Origin: Pristionchus mayeri
Lineage: Eukaryota > Nematoda > Chromadorea > Rhabditida > Neodiplogasteridae
Length of the DNA stretch: 64,000 nt
Assembly (NCBI GenBank): GCA_036245805.1
Contig: BTRK01000002.1
Location: forward strand, 6,072,689 to 6,136,688
Reading direction: 5' to 3'
Shown: positions 11,401 to 20,307 of the stretch, piece by piece
Layout of the letters: the number at the start of each line of letters is the position of its first letter
Numbering within the stretch: the first letter of the stretch is position 1
Program-made: the position numbers and the translations under genes
The notes under the pieces: generated by a model
Databases searched by the model: none
Told to the model about the DNA's origin: nothing
What the model saw: the letters and a program-made list of their open reading frames with translations, nothing else

Positions 11401-12626
11401 GACTCCCAAACGCGCACCAGAGAGGAGGCGATCAGAGTACGACCACCCCTCGCGAGCGCACGAATGGAGAATGGAGAATGGAGAATGGAGAATCGAGAAT
11501 GGAGAATGGAGAATGGAGAATGGAGAATGGAGAATGGAGAATTGTCTGCCGGTGGACTCGGGATAATCGTAACCTCGGGTAGGGGCGGGACGAGCAGGGT
11601 ACGTTTCGGCGGTTTCGTACGCGTAGGGTCTGTAGGTGGAAGTGTGATAATAGTCAGCCTCACGCTTGCCGGATCCGGGTCTGAAGAGAAAAGGTTAGTC
11701 TGGTAATCAACGCTACAGTATCCCGATCCCGAACTATGGCCCTGGTACCAACCTGAAGTTGGGTCTGCCGAGGGCGAGGCTGGGGTTCTCTTCAACCTCG
11801 CGCTTGCCGGGTCCGGGTCTGAAGGTAAAATATTATTCAAAAATCAAAAGCAACAGCATCCCTGTCCCGAACTACGACTATGGTACCAACCTGAAGTTGG
11901 GTCTGCCGAGGGCGAGGCTGGGGTCCTCTTCAACCTCTCGCTTGCCGGGTCCGGGTCTGAAGAGGAAACGTTAGTCTGGTAATCAACGCAACAGTATCCC
12001 GATCCCGAACTATGGCCCTTGTACACACCTGAAGTTGGGTCTGCCGAGGGCGAGGCTGGGGTCCTCTTCAACCCCGCGTTTGCCGGGTCCGGGTCTGAAG
12101 AGAAAACGTTAGTCGGGTAATCAACGATACAGTATCCCGGTCCCAAACAATAACCCCTGGTACCAACCTGAAGTTGGGTCTTCCCAGGGCGAGGCTGGGG
12201 TTGTCTTCAACCTCGCGCTTGCCGGGTCCGGGTCTGAAGAGAAAACGTTAGTCGGGTAATCAACGATACAGTATCCCGGTCCCAAACAATAACCCCTGGT
12301 ACCAACTTGAAGTTGGGTCTTCCGAGGGCGAGGCTGGGGTTCTCTTCAACTTCGCGCTTGTAATGATGAGGGTAAGCGGTAGTAGGGTAAGGGTACGTGT
12401 CATAGTACGTGTCGGTTGAGCTGGGATAATAATCAGCCTCTCGCTTGCCGGGTCCAGGTCTGAAGATAAAACGTTAGTCAGGTTACCAAAGATACAGTAT
12501 CCCGGTCCCGAACTATGACTCTGGTACCAACCTGAAGACGGGTCTTCCGAGGTCGAGGCTGGGATCCTCTACGGCACGGGCGCAGACGACGCCCAGAAGG
12601 ACGCCCACGACGATGAACAAACGCAT
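8447..12626 (-). CDS. RPamide-like neuropeptide precursor (NLP-2/22/23 type), last exon split by an RTE element
   Basis: Proposed minus-strand exons: 12626-12532, 12459-12307, 12233-12168, 12094-12029, 11956-11891, 11818-11753, then a last exon 11680-11543 continuing at 8531 to the TGA at 8447. Exon 1 encodes a signal peptide (MRLFIVVGVLLGVVCARA) and the first peptide. Every junction splits one Arg or Lys codon in phase 2, so each 66-bp exon adds 22 residues. Six copies of a core like DPSLALGRPNFRPGPG each end in KR, a prohormone-convertase site with a Gly amide donor. Tyr/Pro-rich spacers starting EADYY occur in exon 2 and the last exon. ALGRxxFRPG recalls nematode RPamide peptides, but here PG is added before KR. 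Unspliced frames hit stops inside the introns, so splicing is required. Donors are the unusual GTTGGT, which lowers certainty. The ATG follows TTGTTTCAGG, an acceptor-like signal. Confidence 0.8.
8554..11409 (-). CDS. RTE endonuclease-reverse transcriptase
   Basis: An uninterrupted frame of about 951 residues. The N-terminal AP-endonuclease-like domain (about 25-270) has SLNARTL (Asn31), LQE (Glu60), GDFNAKIG (Asp169, Asn171) and a TDHR motif near its end. The reverse transcriptase domain (about 470-760) has KAFDSIE, GVRQGDPLSP and the catalytic YADD (Tyr698 onward). A C-terminal GRPRTRWRD motif is also typical. The first in-frame ATG is at residue 20 (11352), directly before the endonuclease domain; the frame is open far upstream, through the heptamer repeat and into the neuropeptide exon. 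All visible catalytic residues are present, so the protein could be active. Confidence 0.93.
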   Translation of the reverse strand: MGVPSRQLGQPHWVSPVHRMQSSTLRIGSLNARTLKSDARVAELEHCVSGVSFDVIALQEVRRPGRTSITLANSGHLLVAYGVRSHNGTGFLVASHLAPQVTFHSVNDLSFIDVPSFGLRVISVYAPTTSHSDDEYNCLLNELGALVDSSSRSVRLPGGGRGHVVVTGDFNAKIGKRLSDDERFVGRHGSGDRNERGQILFDFCTESKLFVHNTQFDKRESRKWTWLSPNMQTRNQIDYILSRDKPIIQDVSVVGRFNFATDHRLIMARMKIEVKSRRYYKQPRPPMQFDRLLFQSKIHLKSKAEFSSYKKLSIAMGELANESMMPRQRDPRFSKNTEELFERRRRLRDSGANVLNRIQYCQTSKLLRFSIAEDLRKRHLEVVREAVRYGHSTRRALRSSQIGNTQVNQLEKPDGSIAYSKNDMKCVVKGFYDGLFVSNQRPPRVKSCSTDSFLPILKSEVKNAVKKLKNGKSPGPDRINAEMLKSGLNVLLEPLAELFNQWIAQEEIPDSLSNSFISLIFKKGNMLDITNYRPIALLNLIYKVFTSTIDTRIERTLNAHQPSEQAGFRRNFSTLDHSFAISELISRSVEYDFPCILVFIDYAKAFDSIEFGAVWQALTNQGVHSKIVNVIRNAYDKGQVFVRLGQDKVPINVARGVRQGDPLSPHLFNAVIEDCLSAMNWEEYGINIDGRRLSHLRYADDVVLISHSPKEVQTMIDDLCSASKKVGLILNKKKTVVMCNRKQTKLFADRQPLTYVDSFVYLGTRVSFDQNLMLEINRRIGSAWRGFNRFHEFLINRKIEMGLKARVYRMCVMPALLYGSEIWSPTKKITNRLIVVQRSMMRKMCGVTRLDRRTNEWLSQKVPIPDIRVQAMQRKWNWAARIALLDDDRWTKRVMEWTPYDRVRPIGRPRTRWRDEFVQQLGPNWDSVCRRDPVAWKNSIFHQAQTLILDK
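11461..11542 (-). repeat. 5' heptamer array of the RTE (ATTCTCC x 11)
   Basis: Eleven 7-bp units on the minus strand; the seventh unit ends G instead of C. It lies inside the target duplication and is therefore part of the element. Because 21 bp equals three units, it is open in frame and encodes a seven-residue FSILHSP repeat. Confidence 0.9.
11680..12306 (-). repeat. 138-bp exon-intron tandem array of the neuropeptide gene
   Basis: The motif CCGGGTCTGAAG recurs at 11675, 11813, 11951, 12089 and 12228 (spacing 138-139 bp). Each unit is one 66-bp exon plus an intron of about 72 bp; intron sequences are almost identical, pointing to recent duplication or gene conversion. The exons are symmetrical phase 2-2 and can multiply without shifting the frame. 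Confidence 0.92.
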
Positions 12627-12795
12627 CCTGAAACAATTGGGTTACGGTATCTGGGAAGGTATACGATATCCGTCCGAGAACTGGGTTCAGGTCAGAAGAG
12701 GGATGAGGGTGGGGGGGGGTGCTGGTTGGGGTATGGTACCTGCTGACAGCGGTCGAGCCTGGATGTGAATAGTGAGGAGAGGGGGCTGAGGAAGG

Positions 12796-12812
12796 GGTTT
12801 TTATAGGCGGAG
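12796..12812 (-). promoter_or_regulatory. TATA-like box upstream of the neuropeptide gene
   Basis: The minus strand reads CCTATAAAAACCCC about 175 bp upstream of the ATG. A CAG|GTACCA donor-like site between it and the TTTCAG before the ATG would allow a 5' UTR intron. Inferred from sequence only. Confidence 0.4.
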
Positions 12813-13084
12813 GCCGATCGATGGTAATGAGAGTGGGAGGAATGAGAGAGTGAAATTAATAGAGAGACAAGGGGAATGAGGCTAATAGGATTGGATTTTG
12901 CCAATTATAATCAGCCGAGGTCAGAGTCAAATTCATGTTGACCTTTCATTCTGCCGCGGCTAATAATTTGTGCGGAATTCAGGTAATCGTCTCTTAATTT
13001 CGCACACCCTCTCGACCGGTCGAGCGGCGAGATAGTGTGGGAAATGAAGAGAACACCTGATTTTGGAACTCTAGTAATAATTCA

Positions 13085-13235
13085 GGTAATATGCCGAGGA
13101 GGAAATTTCAAGGTTGCAGAATAGAAAGTTTTTTTTCGACAGGTAATGTGCTTCCTATAAAAAAAGCATCACTTTTTATAGGAAACATATTACCTTCCGA
13201 AAAAAAGCGTTCTATTCTGTAACCTTGTGATTGCC
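13085..13235. mobile_element. Palindromic MITE, copy a (TTCCTATAAAAAG stem)
   Basis: A hairpin centred on CCTATAAAAA...GCATCAC...TTTTTATAGG with outer arms AGGTTGCAGAATAG / CTATTCTGTAACCT. A second copy is at 16460-16580. Outside this hairpin I see no gene between 12813 and 14355. Confidence 0.75.
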
Positions 13236-13589
13236 TCGGTATTAATCCTCCCTTCATTTCACACACTCTCTGGATAGATCTGGCAGATGACTAATGGTGC
13301 CACCCTGTCTCTATTACATGCACTCAAGTGACTGCACGAAACACGTGATGAGCAAGTTAGAATCTGTTGAGTCATGACGAGCCAGTCGAAGAATTGTAAT
13401 TTCTAAGCACGTTGCGTTTTCAAATTTTAGAAATTACTTAAGAAAATCAGAATGAGGCATCAATGGAGCAAGGTAAGCCAGTCGCATCAAAGTGGAACTT
13501 TCGAGTTCTAGTAACAGTCTAAACCACGCGATGAAAAATGAATCTCGAAAGACCCCCAAAACAAAGTGAGAGACAAGGAAAACAAAGGC

Positions 13590-16200
13590 ACGCACATTAG
13601 GAGGCGCACTAACACGCCGCCTTCGCCAACTTCCAACTACACGTGCGGGGCAAAAGAGAGGAGCTACTCTCTTTGTCCAAGTATTGGTTGAATAGTATTG
13701 TAAGTTTCGCAGAAATTATGAAATGATTGCAGAATTTGAACCTTATAAATTTACCACGCCTCCTGATATGCCCATTCCCTTCCATATTTTATGAAATGAT
13801 TGCAGAATTTGAACCTTATAAATTTACCACGCCTCCTGATATGCCCATTCCCTTCCATATTTAAGCATTCCTTTACAAATGCCACTTTTTTCTCCCATTC
13901 AGTTCAATTCTACATTAATAGGGAGAAAGGAGGAGCCATTATGGTGTTTGTTGTATGAAATTATGATATCATTTCAGTCTGGTCTGTGAACCCGATGACT
14001 TTATAAGATGAGGGATGGGCAGGGGTGCGTGCTTTTCCTCGTTCACGCATCGTCCTCGTTGAAATGTGTGCGGACCTGGAAGTGTGAGCTTAAGAAATCT
14101 CGTCAACTCGTCCCCGTTACTACAAAGTAGGGTTGACTAAGCAGAAAGCGACCGTACGTAGAACAGATGCAGTTTAGAGTATGTACTACAGAGAGTACCA
14201 AAACTGCACATAATTTCCGCAAATGTATATTTCCCAGAATGTCCAATGATAGTTAGTTTTAACAGTAAGGCACTCTCTACGTTTCACACGCTCAAACGTC
14301 GGTCAGACCGAGAGAGGGAGTACTCAAAATAAGAAATGTGCGAGTGTCCCCGGTGCTATCCCACCTGCTCCAGTCCGAGTTCCTTCTTGCTCATCAGCCG
14401 CAGCTCGTACTTCTTCACCTTCCCCGTGGCAGTCAACGGGAAGTCAGCCTACGATAGGTAAGGATTACGGTGGCAGGACTACGGTAGGTCAACCAACCTC
14501 CTTCTTGATCAGCACGTACTGGGGAATCTTGTAGTGGGCGATCTGCAAGGAATGATCGATTGAAGCAAATACCGCACCCAGTTTAAGCGATCGATAATTT
14601 GGCTCTAAGTCGGATGAGGAGAACAAACTCCGGCACTTCTGCAGTATGTCGTACCAAAATGAGAGGGGTGGGAATGCGGCGGAGGTATGATAGGATAGGG
14701 TAAGTGATGGGCGAAAATTATTTACAAAAATTGCTAAGTAGCCTAACGAATGGTACTAATCAGTCATACCGTCATACCCTATCCTGCCATACCTCCGCCG
14801 CATTTCCACCCCTCTGGTACGACATACTGCATAAGTGCCCAAACTCCTTCTACTATTCGATCAACATTGGTACAAGCCAATCTGTCAGACAAAATCCAGT
14901 TCTCTCCAACAGTATAGCTAAATCAAACTAGCTACCGTAAACCCGGATACAGTATACTAAACCTACAAGGGAAGATCGATAACTACCGAACCCCATTTAC
15001 CGTATACCTTGCCCTTGCAGGCCTCCTTGATCGTCTCGGGAGTGATGTTGGTGACGCCCTCGCGCAATCTGACCCAACCAACCTCCTTCTTGATCAGCAC
15101 GTACTGGGAATCTTGTAGTGGGCGATCTGCAAGGGGAGATCGATTGAAGGAACTGCCGTATCCTGTTTAAGCGATCGATAATTTTGTCCTAAATCGGATG
15201 AGAAGAACACACTCCTTCTACTATTCGCTCAACATGGATACAAGTGAATCTGACCGACAAACTCCAGTTATCATCCGAATAGCATAGCTAAATCAAAGTA
15301 GGAAGCGTAACCACGGATACAGTATACCAGATCTACAGGTGAAGATCGATAACTATCGTAACCCCGGCTATCGCATACCTTGCCCTTGCAGGCCTCCCTG
15401 ATCGTCTTGGGAGTGACGTTGGTGACGCCCTCGCGCAGTCTGATCCACGCGCACACTGCCTCGCCCATGCGCTCATCCGGCACACCGATCACCTGTGTGG
15501 CATAATGGGTGCGGTAGTCAGCAGTGTGACATCAATGATCCAAGATTACAGTAGTCAGAGAAGTCAGATTCGTTGACTAATACATTTTTGACTAGAACAA
15601 AGAGGGAATTACATTTGAAGTTGACAAGGAATCTGACCCATCGAACTACCGTACTCTCACTATCGTGTACCTGAGCATCCGCGACGCCTCTGAGCTTGAA
15701 GAGGACTGCTCGATCTCGGTGGGGTAGATGTTCTCGCCGCCGCGGATGATCTACAGAGCATTTCTCACGTTCACAGAAGATATAGTAAGATAAGGGCCAG
15801 AATCGAAAACGGAACCAGAACCGGATATTAGAAAGGCCGAATTTTAGTGGAAGCAGGACCGGATATTAGTACCATGTCCTTGGTGCGGCCAACGATGTTG
15901 ACGGCGCCGTCGTCCGATATGTAGGCGGTGTCTCTGAAAGAAGGTGACTTTGATAATCAATTTTTGAACTGGAACAAGTGTGATCGTAATTTTCTCATTG
16001 CCCAGATGCATTCCTTGACAATGTGTACGTGGTACACCAATTCAGAACCAACAAGTCGCGGCAATGAGTCTTTTCCGAAGCACAAATCAACCAATCCCTC
16101 CTCGTATGTCAAGAGTGACGATTCACGATAAACTAATCTATGCATAGTTACAGCTTTAGAAAGAATTGCCCCCTCTCACTCACCCTGTGTGGTACCATCG
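13590..16200. repeat. Segmental duplication, copy A (pairs with 33395-36430)
   Basis: High similarity from CACGCACATTAGGAGGCGC through the 3' exons of the acyl-CoA synthetase gene to the CCCTGTGTGGTACCATCGATC segment. Copy B at 33.4-36.4 kb carries extra insertions. Confidence 0.85.
13718..13863. repeat. 73-bp tandem duplication
   Basis: ATGAAATGATTGCAGAATTTG starts at 13718 and again at 13791, with near-identical sequence through CCCATTCCCTTCCATATTT. The homologous place at 33.71 kb has a single copy, so this happened after the segmental duplication or was lost there. Confidence 0.9.
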
Positions 16201-16459
16201 ATCGGGTGTTATCTGCTCAAAAGGAGTAGTAGCCCCTCAAAAGGAGTAGCCCCTCAAAAGGAAACAACGTTATGGATTAGCCATTGATCTCTAGCCGGAA
16301 TTCGATTTCTTTCAATGGGACGTTGATCAATGTAGCCATGATACTATATTTCTAGAAATATTTTTTATATTTGATCTCTAGACAAAACCCCGTTAATTTT
16401 GGTAAATAGAAGGATGGTATTGGGAGTTGTGCAGTGAAAACATTGCAGATATGCCAAAG

Positions 16460-16580
16460 AAATCTTAAGGTTGTAAAATATAACGCTTTGTCGACAGGTA
16501 ATGTGTTTCCTATAAAAAGCATCACTTTTTATAGGAAACAAATTATGTGTTCTATTCTGCAACTTTAAGATTTCCTCGTC
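16460..16580. mobile_element. Palindromic MITE, copy b (TTCCTATAAAAAG stem)
   Basis: Same hairpin family as 13085-13235: GTTGTAAAATATAACGC, TTTCCTATAAAAAGCATCAC, TTTTTATAGGAAAC and TTCTATTCTGCAAC. It lies in an intron of the acyl-CoA synthetase gene. Confidence 0.75.
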
Positions 16581-17829
16581 ATTCATCCAATTTGATCTAA
16601 CTTTACCTCGCTAGCAGCTCTCCTTTGGTGCCTCGGGGCACTACTTGACCCTCGTCATCAACGACCAGCAACTGGAATGGATTACACCATCTATTACATA
16701 GGATGATCATTGATCGTTGCCACCCTTTTCCTATCTTAACAGCTCCGCAATTTTCATTACGCCCTTGCTCATTTCAAGTTGAAAATATTACATTTGGTGA
16801 TATTGAAATGACCAGAGCCGATAAACGCGTCATTCAAGTGATAGTTATATAAAAATAATATTTTCCCCTTCCCTTCTTACAATCATTACTATTTATCCCC
16901 CAACCAGAGCTCTTACAGTACCTCCACGTGATCCATCACGTATCCGACGTTCTTGATGCGTTCGGCGGGCGGGTGATCGAGTCGGGACATCGTCACCACC
17001 GGCGACATCTCAGTACTGCCTATAAAGATCAGAGATAAATCGGGCAAGATGTATTTAAAAACAAACATGAGATTACGGTAACTTCATTCGATACACTCGC
17101 GCATCTAAATCGATCGAGATCACGATTTCTAATGGAAACTAATGATATGAAAAAGAGGCACTTCTGCGGTTTCTGGCCACCCGTTCCCCCATCGCTCATC
17201 AAGCCCACTAATTTCTAGGTATTCCTCCCTGACTCGCGGCCGCTCAATCCCTCAATGATGGGCGGGGATGAGAAGTGAGGGGGGGGGGGGTAGCCAGAAA
17301 CCGACGAAGCGCCGCAAAAGAGATTTCCCTAATAATGAGGAAGAAAAGGCCAACGGATCAAAATCTCACCATAGAGCACGGAGAGATTGCGCATGCCGAG
17401 TTCGTTGACTAGTCGATCGCAGAGGGCGAAAGGGCACGGAGCACCAGCGATGTAGCCTGAAGGAGGTGATACGGTAAATATGTGGGAATGAAACGTTAGA
17501 CACACTACACAGCAGTTCTATACATCGATCAGGTTTAGAAAGCATGAGAAAGCATAATGTAGCGTGCACAGAATTATGAAGTAGTTATACTGCGCAAAGG
17601 CCTATCCAAATCGTGTTTGGAATATCTTTGCCAACATAAAGCAAACATATAGCGCAAAGTTACTGACGCAAAAAAAGAAGAATATCGCTAAATATTCGAA
17701 AATATCATGTATATTTTCATTCGGTCAATCGCCATTTTACTTCACAAATTCGGTAGAACGGTGAAGTGGTGAGAGGGGAAAAAAGAGAGTGAGAGACCAG
17801 TACCCGGATTGTAATAAATCAATTATGAT

Positions 17830-17995
17830 TACTGTGAGAACAGAAAGCGTAGTCCGTGGTGTGGTGACGAGATAGTACATTTGAATCAAAATATGCGCGG
17901 AACGTGGAGGACAACGTGTTCCGCGTATATTTAGAATCAAATATACTAAATCTCGGTACCACACCTCGGACTACGCGTTCTGTCCTCAAAGTATT
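17830..17995. mobile_element. Palindromic MITE, GTCCGTGG family, copy a
   Basis: Arms ACTGTGAGAACAGAAAGCGTAGTCC... and ...GGACTACGCGTTCTGTCCTCA, with an inner palindrome GCGCGGAACGTGG/TGTTCCGCG. Located in an intron of the synthetase gene. Confidence 0.85.
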
Positions 17996-18713
17996 AAGAA
18001 TTAGTCCTCACCGGCATTAAGCGAGTTGATATTGAGTCCCCTCTTCTTGATCTCCTCCAGATGCTGCAGAATGCCGATGAACATCGTGGGAGTGCCGTAG
18101 AGCGACGTGCAATGCTCCTTCGCCACCACCTGAAGAGGAGGTACGGTAGGAGACGTACAATAGATGAAGTACGGTAAGAAAGATATGGAAGCCAACCACA
18201 GGCTTGGTTACCAATCGCTAAATGATATTCGTAATAACAATGAGGCATAGAAAGCTACAGTAACTACAGTAGTATACCTCGAGGGTCTTGAGCGGATTGA
18301 AGCCGGCGTCGGGGAATATGGTAGTCTGCTTGTGGGAAAGGGCGTTGAGCACGCCCATCGTGCTGCCGAAGCAATGATAGAGTGGATTAGGGATGCAGAT
18401 GATGTGATCCTGAAGGAATAAGATTTAAACATGAAAATATTAATAATTATATTTTCAAAAACAAAAACTTGATAATTCCAACGATAAGTTTACAAAAGAA
18501 TTCGCTATTGTTTTCCCCATTCCAAACGTGTTCCCATAGGCTAGACAGAGCAAATACGAACATGAATTTTTTTTATCAACCATGACGTTTTAGCGCTTCG
18601 TCTGCTTCATGAAATTTGGAGAAAATGTTATGGAATGATGGTGCGCGGGTTCGTTGACCAAATAAAATAATATTAAAAAGGGAAAATAACATTAATATTA
18701 GTAATACATTAGT

Positions 18714-18882
18714 ACTGTGAGAATAGAAAGCGTTGTCCGTGGCGTGGTGTGCGAGATTTAGTACATTTGTTTCTAAATATACGCGGAACGCGGAGGAAAA
18801 ATGTTCCGCGTATACTCAGAAACAAATATACTAAATTTCGCCCACCACACCGCGGACTACGCTTTCTATTCTCACAGTAGCA
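18714..18882. mobile_element. Palindromic MITE, GTCCGTGG family, copy b
   Basis: Near-perfect 165-bp hairpin: TACTGTGAGAATAGAAAGCG...CGCTTTCTATTCTCACAGTA. Same family as 17830-17995 and better preserved, so probably younger. Confidence 0.88.
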
Positions 18883-19041
18883 CTTTTAGCGTTTCTAGAC
18901 TGCGCTTTCTAGTATCATGGTGGGAAAACATGAGAGCTAATTACGACACAATGGACACAATGGAACATTGGATTTCGAACGCCTTTTTTAATTTTGGAAG
19001 AATTCAAAAGAATTCAATATTTTTTCGATGAAACGCTGTTA

Positions 19042-20307
19042 TTAGGTTGGTCATAAAGTTTTGCGCGATTTCGGACCCCAAGTTTGAGTTCGTATATTTT
19101 CTTTTGCTCAAATCGCCACTTGTTGTCCTGACGATGATATATAGGTACATGTTCGACATTTAGAATAATATTGTTGAACTATTCCAAGTATCTCTACTAT
19201 GCGAGAAATCAAGATCTGCGTAACTTTGAATTTTTCAGAGAAAAAAAGATTTTATATAAAGTTGATGTACTTCGCAGATAAATTTTTAGATGGAGACTCA
19301 CAAAGTTTATTAAAAAGCACTAGGCGTGCACTATCTAGTTTCAAAAAGAGAGACCTGTCGAATTCGAAATGGGCTTCGTAGAGGTCAATGAAACACGGGC
19401 ACTTAGAAAAATAAGATTTTTATCAAGCAAATCACCGGTTTAGAGGATTGACGCGGGTGACCTCTACCTATGGGCGCTGTAATCACTACTTACATGGTTC
19501 TCTATTATATCAATATTTAAGATATTGACTTTACTTTCTCATCTAAAAAAGTGAAATTTGTATCTCAATTATTTTACTATTTAAACGTCGAAAAACCTGA
19601 CATGGAGGGTCGTCAATCACTGCTAACCCTAGAAAAAGTAGCGACCTCCACAATAATCCTAAAAAGTGAGTGATAGGGCAAGGGTTGTTCGTTAATTTTA
19701 ACAGGAAAGTACCGTCCTTCAAACCACATGGCAAGCACAAAAAATCCTAAAGTGTGTATTTCGATGTTCCAAGTTGGGCACCTAAAATCCGAAGAACCAC
19801 GTTCGTGAACGGAGAGCCTCCTTTGTCCCCCAAGGGAATTGTGACTTGTACTGGAAAGGTAGTTTACAATCATGAATAATTGAAATCTCAAGAACTGTCG
19901 GTATAGATATAGTACTCCAAAACTTATCTTGACAAAGTGCCATTAAAACCCCAATTCGGATTACGCGTATATTTCTAATATGCCCTTTGTGGCTGGTCAG
20001 TCTCAACATCACCAGTACGATATATTCTCATCATACTTTACTACTGTGGTTTAGATTGGGTCCTATCTCCGTTCTAAATGAAAAGCAAATCCTTTGAAAA
20101 GTCAGGTCGTTGATCAACCACATGAAGTTTGGTGCATCGCCTTATTCTTTCCCTTGATCGGACAGATCTATGATAGTGTACTCTAAAGAGAGTATAAAAG
20201 CCCCTATCTACCACTAAAAGATCTACGTTGATTGGACAACAACGAACGATTGTAGATGCCAGAATGCACTTTAGTCGAAATCGCGCAAAACTTTATGACC
20301 AACCTGA
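19042..20307. mobile_element. Non-autonomous mariner-like element, copy a
   Basis: TIRs of about 30 bp: TTAGGTTGGTCATAAAGTTT...GATTTCG at the left and its reverse complement at the right, in an intron of the synthetase gene. The interior of about 1.2 kb has no transposase frame but matches 58813-59590 along most of its length. Confidence 0.82.

Larger units (their letters stand above)
8543..11542 (-). mobile_element. Full-length RTE-type non-LTR retrotransposon
   Basis: The element is flanked by the 11-bp direct repeat TGTCTGCCGGT (8532-8542 and 11543-11553), a target duplication. On the minus strand it begins with eleven ATTCTCC heptamers, carries one long open frame, and ends just after the stop in an AATAATGAAATAATGA tail. 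A very short 3' UTR with a simple-repeat tail is typical of the RTE clade. The intact frame and clean duplication suggest a young insertion. Confidence 0.93.

Noticed and set aside
11319..12146. Two proline/serine-rich minus-strand frames (about 173 and 100 codons) across the 138-bp array
   Set aside because: They read exons in the wrong frame and run through introns; the spliced frame gives conserved peptides with KR sites, whereas these show only low-complexity PASPSADP repeats.
12690..12904. Serine-rich minus-strand frame of 70 codons upstream of the neuropeptide gene
   Set aside because: Overlaps the TATA-like box and probable 5' leader; composition follows a simple GA/CT-rich tract.
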